From an uncultured Chitinophagaceae bacterium (GTDB lineage Bacteria > Bacteroidota > Bacteroidia > Chitinophagales > Chitinophagaceae), in assembly GCA_937862815.1 (NCBI GenBank), contig CALMED010000001.1:62001-126000 (forward strand): a DNA stretch of 64,000 nt. The letters run 5' to 3'. Shown in pieces: positions 26,060 to 33,292 of this stretch (position 1 is its first letter; every line of letters begins with the position of its first letter). Below the pieces are notes generated by a model. That model was not told where the DNA came from. It made no database searches and saw only the letters and a list, made by a program, of their open reading frames with translations. The translations under genes were made by a program, and so were the position numbers.

Positions 26060-27361
26060 TTATCCGGCAAACCGCCGGAGGACTTCCTGCAGGGCGGCCG
26101 CAATCTCTTCGTTGCACAGACGCCCGATGCTGCCTTCATGCGTATGCTGCAGCAGCTGCTGGTTGAAGGTGAACGACCCTTCGTGGATGGCTTTTCCCAC
26201 CTGTTGATAGGCTTCGCGGAAAGGCACACCCTGGTTCACCAGCAGGTTTACCGCTTCCACACTGAACAGGTACTGGTACTTCGGATCGTCGAGAATGCGG
26301 TCGTGTACCTGCAGGTTTTCCAGCATCAGGCGCATGAGCTGGAGGCAGGCTTTCAGTTCTTCGATGGCCGGAAACAGGATTTCCTTGGTGAGCTGCAACT
26401 CGCGATGGTAGCCGCTGGGCAGGTTCGTGAGCAGGAGGGAAAGTTCGTTGGGGAGAGACTGGATGCGGTTGCATTTGCCACGGATGAGCTCAAACACATC
26501 CGGATTTTTCTTGTGCGGCATGATGCTGCTGCCGGTGGTGAGTTCGTCGGGGAAGGAAATAAACCCAAAGTTCTGGTTGAGGTACAGGCAGCAGTCCATG
26601 CTCAGCCGGGCCAGAGTGGCAGCAATAGCAGCCAGACCGGTGGCCGTTGCTTTTTCCGCTTTGCCGCGGGTCATCTGGGCGTAGACACTGTTATAGTTGA
26701 GCGTGGCAAAGCCCAGCAGTTCGGTGGTGCGTTGCCGGTTGAGGGGGAAGGAAGAGCCGTAGCCGGCCCCGCTGCCCAGGGGGTTTTTATTGACGATGCT
26801 GTACGCCGCCGCCAGCAGCTCCAGGTCGTCCACCAGGCTTTCGGCATAGGCCCCGAGCCAGAGCCCGGCCGATGATGGCATGGCAATCTGCAGGTGGGTG
26901 TAGCCGGGCAGCAGTTTGTCTTTGTTGACTTCACTTTGCCGCTGCAGGAGCTCAAAGAGTTGCAGTACTTCTTCTTTAATCTGCTGCAGTTCGGCCCGCA
27001 GGTAGAGCTTGATGTCCACCGCCACCTGGTCGTTGCGGCTACGCCCGCTGTGGATCTTCTTACCGGCATCGCCGATCTTTTCCGTGAGCAGTTGCTCCAC
27101 CTGCGAATGCACATCTTCCACGCCCTCTTCAATGATGAACGTACCGTGCTCAATGGTCTGCAGGATTTCCTGCAACCCGTTCACCGCCGTGGCCGCTTCG
27201 TCCGGGGTCATCAGTCCCACTTCACCCAGCATGGTTACATGGGCCATGGAACCCTGCACATCGTACCGGGCGAGTAGCAGATCAAATTCCTTATCACGCC
27301 CCACGGTAAACTGCTCAACGAGGGCGGAGATGGACGTGTGTTGTTTTTGCCAGAGTTTCAT
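26060..27361 (-). CDS. argH: Argininosuccinate lyase
   Basis: Last step of arginine synthesis: splits argininosuccinate into arginine and fumarate. The 433-residue protein has the fumarase/aspartase superfamily signature GSSIMPHKKNPD, the HSGRSRNDQVA motif and the TH-Q-A segment YTHLQIAMPSS. The N-terminus MKLWQKQHTSISALVEQFTV is typical of Bacteroidota ArgH, which lack the usual longer lead. It is the last gene of the arginine run. A four-helix-bundle gene and a 14-bp tandem repeat separate it from argE. Confidence 0.96.
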   Translation of the reverse strand: MKLWQKQHTSISALVEQFTVGRDKEFDLLLARYDVQGSMAHVTMLGEVGLMTPDEAATAVNGLQEILQTIEHGTFIIEEGVEDVHSQVEQLLTEKIGDAGKKIHSGRSRNDQVAVDIKLYLRAELQQIKEEVLQLFELLQRQSEVNKDKLLPGYTHLQIAMPSSAGLWLGAYAESLVDDLELLAAAYSIVNKNPLGSGAGYGSSFPLNRQRTTELLGFATLNYNSVYAQMTRGKAEKATATGLAAIAATLARLSMDCCLYLNQNFGFISFPDELTTGSSIMPHKKNPDVFELIRGKCNRIQSLPNELSLLLTNLPSGYHRELQLTKEILFPAIEELKACLQLMRLMLENLQVHDRILDDPKYQYLFSVEAVNLLVNQGVPFREAYQQVGKAIHEGSFTFNQQLLQHTHEGSIGRLCNEEIAAALQEVLRRFAG

Positions 27362-27367
27362 GGGGGG

Positions 27368-27405
27368 CTGGTTACTGGTTGCTGGTTACTGGTTGCTGGT
27401 TACTG
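27368..27405. repeat. 14-bp tandem repeat before argH
   Basis: CTGGTTACTGGTTG is repeated 2.7 times (27368-27381, 27382-27395, 27396-27405), ending 6 bp upstream of the argH start codon. Read on the minus strand it is a CAACCAGTAACCAG series, resembling the ACCCGTAAC runs before hypB, before hoxY and inside argC. Confidence 0.8.
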
Positions 27406-27410
27406 TTTTC

Positions 27411-27797
27411 TCAATTGCTGGTGGGAAAACTGTTCCATTTTTTATCGACCCACTGAATAAAGCTATTAATCTTTTTGCTCAGCCGGGTGTACCGCTCAGA
27501 AAAGTCATCATAAAGAGCTTTGTCGTTTAATGATCCTGTCTCAAACAAAAAATCAAGATGCAGCATCGTTTCATTACATTCCGGCTGGCTGTACACCAGA
27601 TAGCGGGTAAAATCCTGTTTGTAGCGTTTCCGGCCATAGCCTTCCACAATGGCCGATACGACTGCCTTGGATGAGCTCCTGATCTGGCCTCCTTCCTCAA
27701 ACAACTCAAATTTCGGAAGCACAAGCGTCATCCGGTGTATTTCAATGGCCAGCTGCCGCGACTCCTGGCAGATGTCAAGATCCCTGTAGCTTTTCAT
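27411..27797 (-). CDS. Four-helix-bundle protein (23S rRNA IVP-like), second copy
   Basis: 128 residues from ATG 27795-27797; the frame is open further upstream but that part overlaps the end of argE and lacks family similarity. The start MKSYRDLDICQESRQLAIEIHRM and the core QIRSSSKAVVSAIVEGYGRKRY followed by YLVYSQPECNETMLHLDFL are classic for the S23/IVP four-helix-bundle family. Its function is unknown. It interrupts the arginine operon between argE and argH, just as its distant relative interrupts hypC-hypD. A promoter-like TATATTTG stands 18 bp upstream, so it may be transcribed on its own. Confidence 0.88.
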   Translation of the reverse strand: MKSYRDLDICQESRQLAIEIHRMTLVLPKFELFEEGGQIRSSSKAVVSAIVEGYGRKRYKQDFTRYLVYSQPECNETMLHLDFLFETGSLNDKALYDDFSERYTRLSKKINSFIQWVDKKWNSFPTSN

Positions 27798-27814
27798 GGT
27801 GTTAGCATTCCCTG

Positions 27815-27822
27815 CAAATATA
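27815..27822 (-). promoter_or_regulatory. Putative -7 element (TATATTTG) of the four-helix-bundle gene
   Basis: On the minus strand TATATTTG fits TAnnTTTG exactly and ends 17 bp before the ATG at 27797. No clear TTG at the -33 position. It lies within the 80-bp gap after argE. Confidence 0.35.
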
Positions 27823-27877
27823 GACCGGTTTCTGCTGACCGGTTTACCGGAAACCTGTAACGGGCACCCTGAAACAA

Positions 27878-28945
27878 TCACAATACATGTCCAAGCAACC
27901 GAATATACAGCGCAATCCCCTCCTTTATTTCATCCAGATAAATGAACTCATCCGCCGTGTGACTGCGGGCACTGTCGCCGGGTCCCATTTTCAGCGTGGG
28001 AAAAGGCATCAGGGCTTTGTCGCTGGTGGTGGGGGAGCCATAGTAGGTTCTTCCGAGGGAAATTCCGGCCTTTACCAGGGGATGATCGAGGGGGATGGAC
28101 GTGCTCTTCATCCGCGTGGTGCGGGGCTTGAAGCGGCTTTGGAGGTTCTGCTGCAGGGCTTCGAGGATTTCGTCAAAGGTGTACAGCTCGTTCACCCGCA
28201 CATCTATCACATAGCGGCACTGCGATGGCACCACGTTGTGCTGCTGGTTATCGGTTCCGATGATGGTGACCGTCATGCGGCTTTCACCCAGTAACGGACT
28301 CACCTTGTCGAACCGGTAGTTCCGGATCCAGTTGATATCATCCGCCGCTTTATAGAGGGCGTTCTCCCCTTCGTTGCGGGCGGCATGGCCGGCCCGGCCC
28401 TCGGCCACACAGTCAATGACCATCAGTCCCCGTTCGGCCACGGCCATCTGCATCTGCGTGGGTTCGCCCACGATGCCGCAGTGGATGGTGCCGAGGTAGG
28501 GCAGCACCAGCTCAATGCCGTTCACCCCGCTGATCTCTTCCTCGGCGCTGGCGGCAAACACTACGTTGTGCGACAATCCTTCCTGCGGGTAGAAATGCAG
28601 GAAGACGGCCAGGAGCGACACGAGGCAGCCGCCGGCATCGTTGCTGCCAAGGCCAAAGAGTTTACCGTCCTTTTCCACCGGTGTGAAGGGATCGAGGGTG
28701 TAGCCTTTGTTGGGCTTGACGGTATCATGGTGTGAATTGAGCAGGATGCTGGGCTTGGCCGGATCATAGTGTTTATTGAGGGCATACAGGTTGTTGCCCA
28801 CCCGTTGTGCCGGGATCATGCGTTCGGCAAAGAACCGGCCCAGGATGGCAGCGGTCTCCTCTTCCTCCTTGCTGAAGGAGGGGGTGACAATCAGCTGCTT
28901 CAGCAGGGCCACCGCATCGTGGTATAGCAAAGCGGTATCAGTCAT
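27878..28945 (-). CDS. argE: N-acyl-L-ornithine deacylase (ArgE, M20 peptidase family)
   Basis: 355 residues with zinc ligands of the M20/ArgE-DapE family: LLNSHHDTVKP, GLGSNDAGGC (bridging Asp), the Glu pair in ASAEEEISG, and GEPTQMQMAV. The dimerisation insert contains RAGHAARNEGENA, and the His near the end is in SARSHTADEF. In Bacteroidota this enzyme removes the acetyl or succinyl group after carbamoylation, yielding citrulline or ornithine. It overlaps argB by 8 bp and belongs to the arginine operon, which favours ArgE over DapE. Confidence 0.9.
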   Translation of the reverse strand: MTDTALLYHDAVALLKQLIVTPSFSKEEEETAAILGRFFAERMIPAQRVGNNLYALNKHYDPAKPSILLNSHHDTVKPNKGYTLDPFTPVEKDGKLFGLGSNDAGGCLVSLLAVFLHFYPQEGLSHNVVFAASAEEEISGVNGIELVLPYLGTIHCGIVGEPTQMQMAVAERGLMVIDCVAEGRAGHAARNEGENALYKAADDINWIRNYRFDKVSPLLGESRMTVTIIGTDNQQHNVVPSQCRYVIDVRVNELYTFDEILEALQQNLQSRFKPRTTRMKSTSIPLDHPLVKAGISLGRTYYGSPTTSDKALMPFPTLKMGPGDSARSHTADEFIYLDEIKEGIALYIRLLGHVL

Positions 28946-29720
28946 GTTGTATAGTTGTTCCTTTGGTACCGTTAAGCAGGGCCGGCAACTCTTCGGCCAT
29001 GCCGATCATTACTTTTTTTACGCCGTTGCTCAGGGCCACAAAGGTGTTATCGAGTTTGGGGATCATCCCCGCAAAAATTTTCCCTTCTTCCTTCAGTTGC
29101 CGGTAATAGGCCGGTGTGAGCGTTGGAATTACCGATTGCTCATCATTTACATCGAGCAGTACTCCGCTCTTTTCAAACGAATAAATCAGCTCCACATCGT
29201 AATACCGGCTCAGGGCCGTTGCCGTTTCCTGGGCAATGGTGTCGGCATTGGTATTGAGCAGCTGCCCGTTACCGTCGTGGGTGATGGGAGCCAGCACCAC
29301 CGTGTCGTGGTGTTGTAACAGGTTGCTGAGCACGGGGGCGTTAACGGTATCCACATCGCCCACAAACCCATAGTCCAGCGCGGCCTGCCGCTTGTGCGCC
29401 CGGATGGCATCGCCGTCGGCGCCGCTCAACCCGATCGCATTGCAGCCAAGCGCTTGCAGTTGGGCGACGATGTTTTTGTTGATGTACCCGGCGTATACCA
29501 TGGTCACAATCTTCAGGGTCTCCGCGTCGGTTATTCTACGTCCTTCCACCATTTGTTGCTGAACACCCATTGCTTCGGCTATTCGTGTGGCCAGCTTACC
29601 GCCTCCGTGTACTAATATCTTTCTGGAGCTTACAGCAGCAAAGGAGCGGAGAAAGGAAAAAAGCTTTCCCTCATCGTCAATGATGTTGCCGCCAATTTTT
29701 ATGATACAGAGCTTATCCAT
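28938..29720 (-). CDS. argB: N-acylglutamate kinase
   Basis: Phosphorylates N-acetyl- (or N-succinyl-) glutamate. 260 residues from ATG 29718-29720, which directly precedes the first strand LCIIKIGGNIID. The preceding open codons overlap argF' and are not used. Amino-acid kinase family motifs: KIGGN, the VHGGGKLATRIAE loop for substrate and phosphate, and NADTIAQETATAL near the C-terminus. It overlaps argF' by 8 bp and argE by 8 bp, as expected for coupled biosynthetic genes. Confidence 0.94.
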   Translation of the reverse strand: MDKLCIIKIGGNIIDDEGKLFSFLRSFAAVSSRKILVHGGGKLATRIAEAMGVQQQMVEGRRITDAETLKIVTMVYAGYINKNIVAQLQALGCNAIGLSGADGDAIRAHKRQAALDYGFVGDVDTVNAPVLSNLLQHHDTVVLAPITHDGNGQLLNTNADTIAQETATALSRYYDVELIYSFEKSGVLLDVNDEQSVIPTLTPAYYRQLKEEGKIFAGMIPKLDNTFVALSNGVKKVMIGMAEELPALLNGTKGTTIQHD

Positions 29721-30684
29721 TGGACCGTAGTATTTCACTGAGAACGGCCTGTGCCGCCCACACCCGGTTGCTGGCCTGCCGGGTAACAATGCTGTTGGTG
29801 CTGTCCAGCACTTCATCGCTCAGTTCCACATTGCGGCGTACGGGCAGGCAGTGCATCACCTTCGCGTTACGGGTGTGCTTCAGCTTCTCCTGTGTGAGCA
29901 TCCAGGCGGGATCGTTGCAATAGATGCGGCCGTAGTCGGTATACGTACTCCAGTTTTTCACGTACACAAAATCGGCGCCCTGCAGGGCCTCCTGCTGGTG
30001 GTGGGTGATGGTGGCGCCGCGGGTGAACTGCTCGTCCAGCTCATAGTCTTCCGGGTGGGTGATCACAAAGTCGGCCTCCCCCCAGGCATTCACCCATTGG
30101 GCAAAACTGTTGGCCACGCATTGCGGAAGGGGTTTGATATGCGGCGCCCAGGTGAGCACGATTTTAGGTTTACCCCCATCCCCTAAAGGGGTGTGCCGCA
30201 TGCTCTCTGTTATAGTAATGATATCGGTGAGTGATTGCAGGGGGTGCAGGGTGGCGCTTTCCAGGCTCACGACCGGTACGCCGGCGTATTTAATAAACTG
30301 CCGGATGAACAGTTCGCTGTAATCGTCCTGCTTGTTCTGCAGCGACGGGAAGGTGCGGATAGCCAGCACATCAAAATAGTTACCGAGGATGGGGGCCGCG
30401 TCTTTCACGTGCTCCACCGTGTTGCCACTCATGATGGCCTCTTCTTCAAACTCCCAGGTCCACCCTTCACTGCCAACATTAAATACAATGGGTTGCATGC
30501 CCAGGTTTTCGGCGGCAATCTGGGTGCTGAGGCGGGTACGCAAGCTTGGGTTCAGAAAAATCAATCCCATGCGCTTACCGGCGCCCAGCGTTTTATCCGC
30601 GAGGGGATTGGCTTTATAAGTCAATGCCTTTGCGGCCAGCGCATTGATATCGGTTACATCGTGAACGGAGATAAACTGTTTCAA
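29713..30684 (-). CDS. argF': N-acyl-ornithine carbamoyltransferase (ArgF' type)
   Basis: Transfers carbamoyl to N-acetyl- or N-succinyl-ornithine, the Bacteroidota/Xanthomonas variant of the ornithine step. The 323-residue protein has the carbamoyl-phosphate loop SLRTRLSTQ, HPLQSLTD, TWAPHIKPLPQCVANSF, and HCLPVRRN, and lacks the ornithine-specific SMG loop of classical ArgF. Between ITESMRH and KPKIVLTWAP it carries TPLGDGG, encoded by a mini-repeat at 30173-30193; from memory the Bacteroides enzyme is shorter there. Whether acetyl or succinyl is used cannot be fixed by eye. Confidence 0.92.
   Translation of the reverse strand: MKQFISVHDVTDINALAAKALTYKANPLADKTLGAGKRMGLIFLNPSLRTRLSTQIAAENLGMQPIVFNVGSEGWTWEFEEEAIMSGNTVEHVKDAAPILGNYFDVLAIRTFPSLQNKQDDYSELFIRQFIKYAGVPVVSLESATLHPLQSLTDIITITESMRHTPLGDGGKPKIVLTWAPHIKPLPQCVANSFAQWVNAWGEADFVITHPEDYELDEQFTRGATITHHQQEALQGADFVYVKNWSTYTDYGRIYCNDPAWMLTQEKLKHTRNAKVMHCLPVRRNVELSDEVLDSTNSIVTRQASNRVWAAQAVLSEILRSNG
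30173..30193. repeat. Mini-repeat inside argF' coding sequence
   Basis: A 21-bp element with CCCC-TAAA-GGGG at its centre; it reads in frame as TPLGDGG on the minus strand. It is 20/21 identical to 33205-33225 and 18/21 to 32515-32535, both in argC. Confidence 0.75.
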
Positions 30685-30871
30685 TATATGTCTCTTTTTT
30701 TATGCTGATATTTTACCTTTCTGTGCTCTGCGTGTACGCCGCAGACAGCACAGATGAATGAGGCAGATTTTGCAGAAGATTTTTACAACAAGTCCTTGTT
30801 GAAAGATCATCCGCAGCGAAAAGGGAAGCAGCGTTGTTCGCAGAGGAGAATGATCAATCATCAACGGAATT

Positions 30872-32014
30872 TCAACCCGCCATCGCCTCCACCTCTTCCT
30901 TCACCGCTTCTATAAACATTTCCGCATCTTTCTTCTTCAATGCCAAACCGGGCAGGAGGCGCACCACGCTGGGTTTCGCTTCCCCGGTGAAGATGTGCTG
31001 ATTGCTGAGGAGATTCTTCCGCAGGTCTTTCAGCCCTTCCGTTACATCAAAGCCAATCATCAACCCTCTTCCCCGTACATTTTTAATGCCCGGAATTTGT
31101 TCCAGTTGTTCTTTCAGGTAATTACCCATCATCACCGCGTTGCCCATCAGCTTCTCTTCTTCCATCACTTCCAGTACCGCCAGGGCCGCCGCACAGGCGA
31201 GGTGATTACCGCCAAATGTTGTTCCCAGCTGAAAATGCTTCGGCCTGATGTGGGGAGCGATGATGATGCCGCCAATCGGAAATCCGTTGCCCATGCCTTT
31301 GGCCATGGTATAAATATCGGCATTTACGCCGGCGTAGTCGTGACTGAAAAACTTACCGCTGCGCCCGTAACCACACTGCACGCTGTCGGCAATGTACACC
31401 GCACCGTGCTGGTCGCACAGCGTACGGATGAGCTGCAGAAAGGAGTTCTCTGCCACATGAATGCCACCCACACCCTGGATGCCTTCAATAATTACAGAAG
31501 AAATTTCACTTCCGTGCTCTGTAAAAAAGTCTTCCAGCGCCTGGTGGTCGTTGAACGGCAGAAAGACCACGTTCGCTGTTTCGTTGACCGGCGCAATATA
31601 GTTCTTGTTGTCGGTGGCACTTACCGCCAGCGAGGTGCGGCCATGAAAGGCCTTGGAAAATGCCACCACTTTTTTGCGGCCGTTGTGAAAGCTGGCCAGT
31701 TTCAGCGCATTCTCATTGGCCTCGGCGCCGCTGTTGCAGAGAAAGAGCTGATATGCTTCCTTGCCACTTACCTTACCCAGTTTCTCCGCCAGTTGCTGCT
31801 GCAGGGGGATGCGGATGGAGTTGGAATAAAACGCGATCTGGTGTAACTGCGCTTCAATGCGCTCCACCCAACGCGGATGCGTGTGCCCGATACTGATTAC
31901 TGCATGTCCGCCGTACATATCGAGGTACTGCGTGCCGGCATCATCCCAAACGTAGGAGCCTTTGGCTTTGGTGATGGTGATTTCGTTTACCGGATATACG
32001 TCGAATAAATTCAT
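30872..32014 (-). CDS. argD: Acylornithine aminotransferase
   Basis: Class III PLP aminotransferase, 380 residues, converting N-acylglutamate semialdehyde to N-acylornithine. Motifs: YLDMYGGHAVISIGHTHP at the start, FLCNSGAEANENALKLA, FHGRTSLAVSAT, ADSVQCGYGRSGKF with the cofactor Asp, and the PLP lysine in TMAKGMGNGFPIGG. It is between argC and argF'. A 187-bp gap separates it from argF', a 160-bp gap with an inverted repeat from argC, so the operon is loose here. The end of the gap (30685-30871) contains no gene. Confidence 0.94.
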   Translation of the reverse strand: MNLFDVYPVNEITITKAKGSYVWDDAGTQYLDMYGGHAVISIGHTHPRWVERIEAQLHQIAFYSNSIRIPLQQQLAEKLGKVSGKEAYQLFLCNSGAEANENALKLASFHNGRKKVVAFSKAFHGRTSLAVSATDNKNYIAPVNETANVVFLPFNDHQALEDFFTEHGSEISSVIIEGIQGVGGIHVAENSFLQLIRTLCDQHGAVYIADSVQCGYGRSGKFFSHDYAGVNADIYTMAKGMGNGFPIGGIIIAPHIRPKHFQLGTTFGGNHLACAAALAVLEVMEEEKLMGNAVMMGNYLKEQLEQIPGIKNVRGRGLMIGFDVTEGLKDLRKNLLSNQHIFTGEAKPSVVRLLPGLALKKKDAEMFIEAVKEEVEAMAG

Positions 32015-32049
32015 TGCGTGTTATTTGTGCGTGTGTTCAGTGATTTTTT

Positions 32050-32145
32050 ACCACGAAGGCCACGAAGTGTTGCACAAAGTACACAAGGGATTCTTTTTAA
32101 TATCTCTTTGTGTCCCTTGTGTCATTCTTTGTGCTCCTTGTGGTT
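32050..32145. repeat. CTTTG-type imperfect inverted repeat between argC and argD
   Basis: Left arm ACCACGAAGGCCACGAAG then CACAAAGTACACAAGG; right arm CTTTGTGTCCCTTGTGTC then CTTTGTGCTCCTTGTGGTT. The arms are imperfect reverse complements and could fold into a long hairpin in the arg mRNA. Related CTTTG-rich text recurs at 7110-7135, 8914-8999, 38551-38627, 61383-61420, 63574-63649 and 63808-63849. Confidence 0.7.
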
Positions 32146-32174
32146 CATCAAAAATATTATCGAGTGCCAAATGA

Positions 32175-33260
32175 TTAAAAATAGTTGGCCTTTAACTTAA
32201 GCCCCGCCGTCTCCTCCAGACCAAACAACAGGTTCATGTTCTGCACGGCCTGACCGCTGGCACCTTTTAAGAGATTGTCAATTACCGAATGCACCACCAG
32301 CAGACTGCCCACTTTTTCGAGCTGGATCAAACACTTGTTGGTGTTCACCACCTGCTTGAGAAATACCGGCTCTTTTACCAGGTGCGTAAAGGGTTGGCCG
32401 TTGTAGTAATTGGCGTACAGTGTATACAACTCCTCCAGCGAAAGATCGGTATGCACCTGTGAGCTGATGAAAATGCCGCGGGTGAAGTCGCCGCGCCAGG
32501 GAACGAAGTTGATTCCCCCATCCCCGGAAGGGGCGTTGGACAAACCTGGCTGCAGCTGCAGCAACGACTCGCCAATTTCTCCCAGGTGCTGGTGGGTTAG
32601 GGTTTTATACGCCTGAATGTTGTTGGCCCGCCAGCTGAAATGCGAGGTGGCGCTGAGGCCTTGTCCGGCACCCGTACTGCCGGTGATGCCGGTGGTGAAC
32701 ACTTGGTTCAGCAGTCCGGCCTTGGCCAGCGGCAACAGTCCCAACTGGATAGCTGTGGCAAAACAACCGGGGTTGGCGATGTTGCGGGCAGAACGGATGT
32801 TTTCGCGGTTCAGTTCGGGAAGGCCGTAGATAAAGTTACGGGTTACGGGTTGTGGGTTACGGGTTGCGGGTTGAAACAGGGCATCTTTCCGCAGGCGGAA
32901 GTCGTTGGCCAGGTCAATCACCTTCACGCTTTCCGGAACCGGATTATCGGTGAGAAACTTTTTGGATTCGCCGTGGCCCAGGCAGAGGAACAGTACATCC
33001 ACAGCACCTGTTGTAACCGGCGTAAGATCATCGGTGAACTGAAGGTTGGTTTCACCGGCAAGGTCCTGATGTACTTTGTACACCGGCTCGCCAGCATTAC
33101 TGCGGCTGTGGATGCACAGCAGCGCAACGGAAGGGTGGTTGATCAGCAAACGAATCAACTCGCCGCCGGTATAGCCGGCGCCTCCGATAATACCAGCCTT
33201 AATGCCCCCATGCCCTAAAGGGGTGCCTGTATCCTGCTGTTCTATTATTCGTGTACCCAT
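32175..33260 (-). CDS. argC: N-acetyl-gamma-glutamyl-phosphate reductase
   Basis: NADPH-dependent reduction of N-acylglutamyl phosphate to the semialdehyde. 361 residues. Motifs: GIIGGAGYTGGELIRLL (Rossmann), LCLGHGESK, NPGCFATAIQLGLLPL with the catalytic Cys, and TGSTGAGQ. Three oddities are repeat-derived. The N-terminal lead MGTRIIEQQDTGTPLGHGG comes before IKAGIIGG, where ArgC normally starts. QPATRNPQPVTRN (32835-32873) sits between NDFRLRKDALF and FIYGLPELNRE. APSGDGG occurs at 32515-32535. The first 19 residues replace the usual short start, and there is no ATG in frame at the usual place. Confidence 0.92.
   Translation of the reverse strand: MGTRIIEQQDTGTPLGHGGIKAGIIGGAGYTGGELIRLLINHPSVALLCIHSRSNAGEPVYKVHQDLAGETNLQFTDDLTPVTTGAVDVLFLCLGHGESKKFLTDNPVPESVKVIDLANDFRLRKDALFQPATRNPQPVTRNFIYGLPELNRENIRSARNIANPGCFATAIQLGLLPLAKAGLLNQVFTTGITGSTGAGQGLSATSHFSWRANNIQAYKTLTHQHLGEIGESLLQLQPGLSNAPSGDGGINFVPWRGDFTRGIFISSQVHTDLSLEELYTLYANYYNGQPFTHLVKEPVFLKQVVNTNKCLIQLEKVGSLLVVHSVIDNLLKGASGQAVQNMNLLFGLEETAGLKLKANYF
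32515..32535. repeat. Mini-repeat inside argC coding sequence, diverged
   Basis: A 21-bp copy of the CCCC...GGGG element, 18/21 identical to 30173-30193, encoding APSGDGG in frame on the minus strand. Confidence 0.65.
32835..32873. repeat. ACCCGTAAC repeat inserted in frame in argC
   Basis: On the minus strand this stretch is CAACCCGCAACCCG then TAACCCACAACCCG then TAACCCG with TAAC, a 13-14-bp unit nearly three times over. It encodes QPATRNPQPVTRN. The same unit stands in non-coding DNA at 9061-9113 and 61526-61550. Confidence 0.75.
33205..33225. repeat. Mini-repeat at the 5' end of argC
   Basis: A 21-bp copy of the CCCC-TAAA-GGGG element, 20/21 identical to the one in argF'. On the minus strand it encodes TPLGHGG just before IKAGIIGG, the usual ArgC start. 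Confidence 0.75.
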
Positions 33261-33292
33261 AACCTTAAACCTTAAACTTTAAACTTTATACC

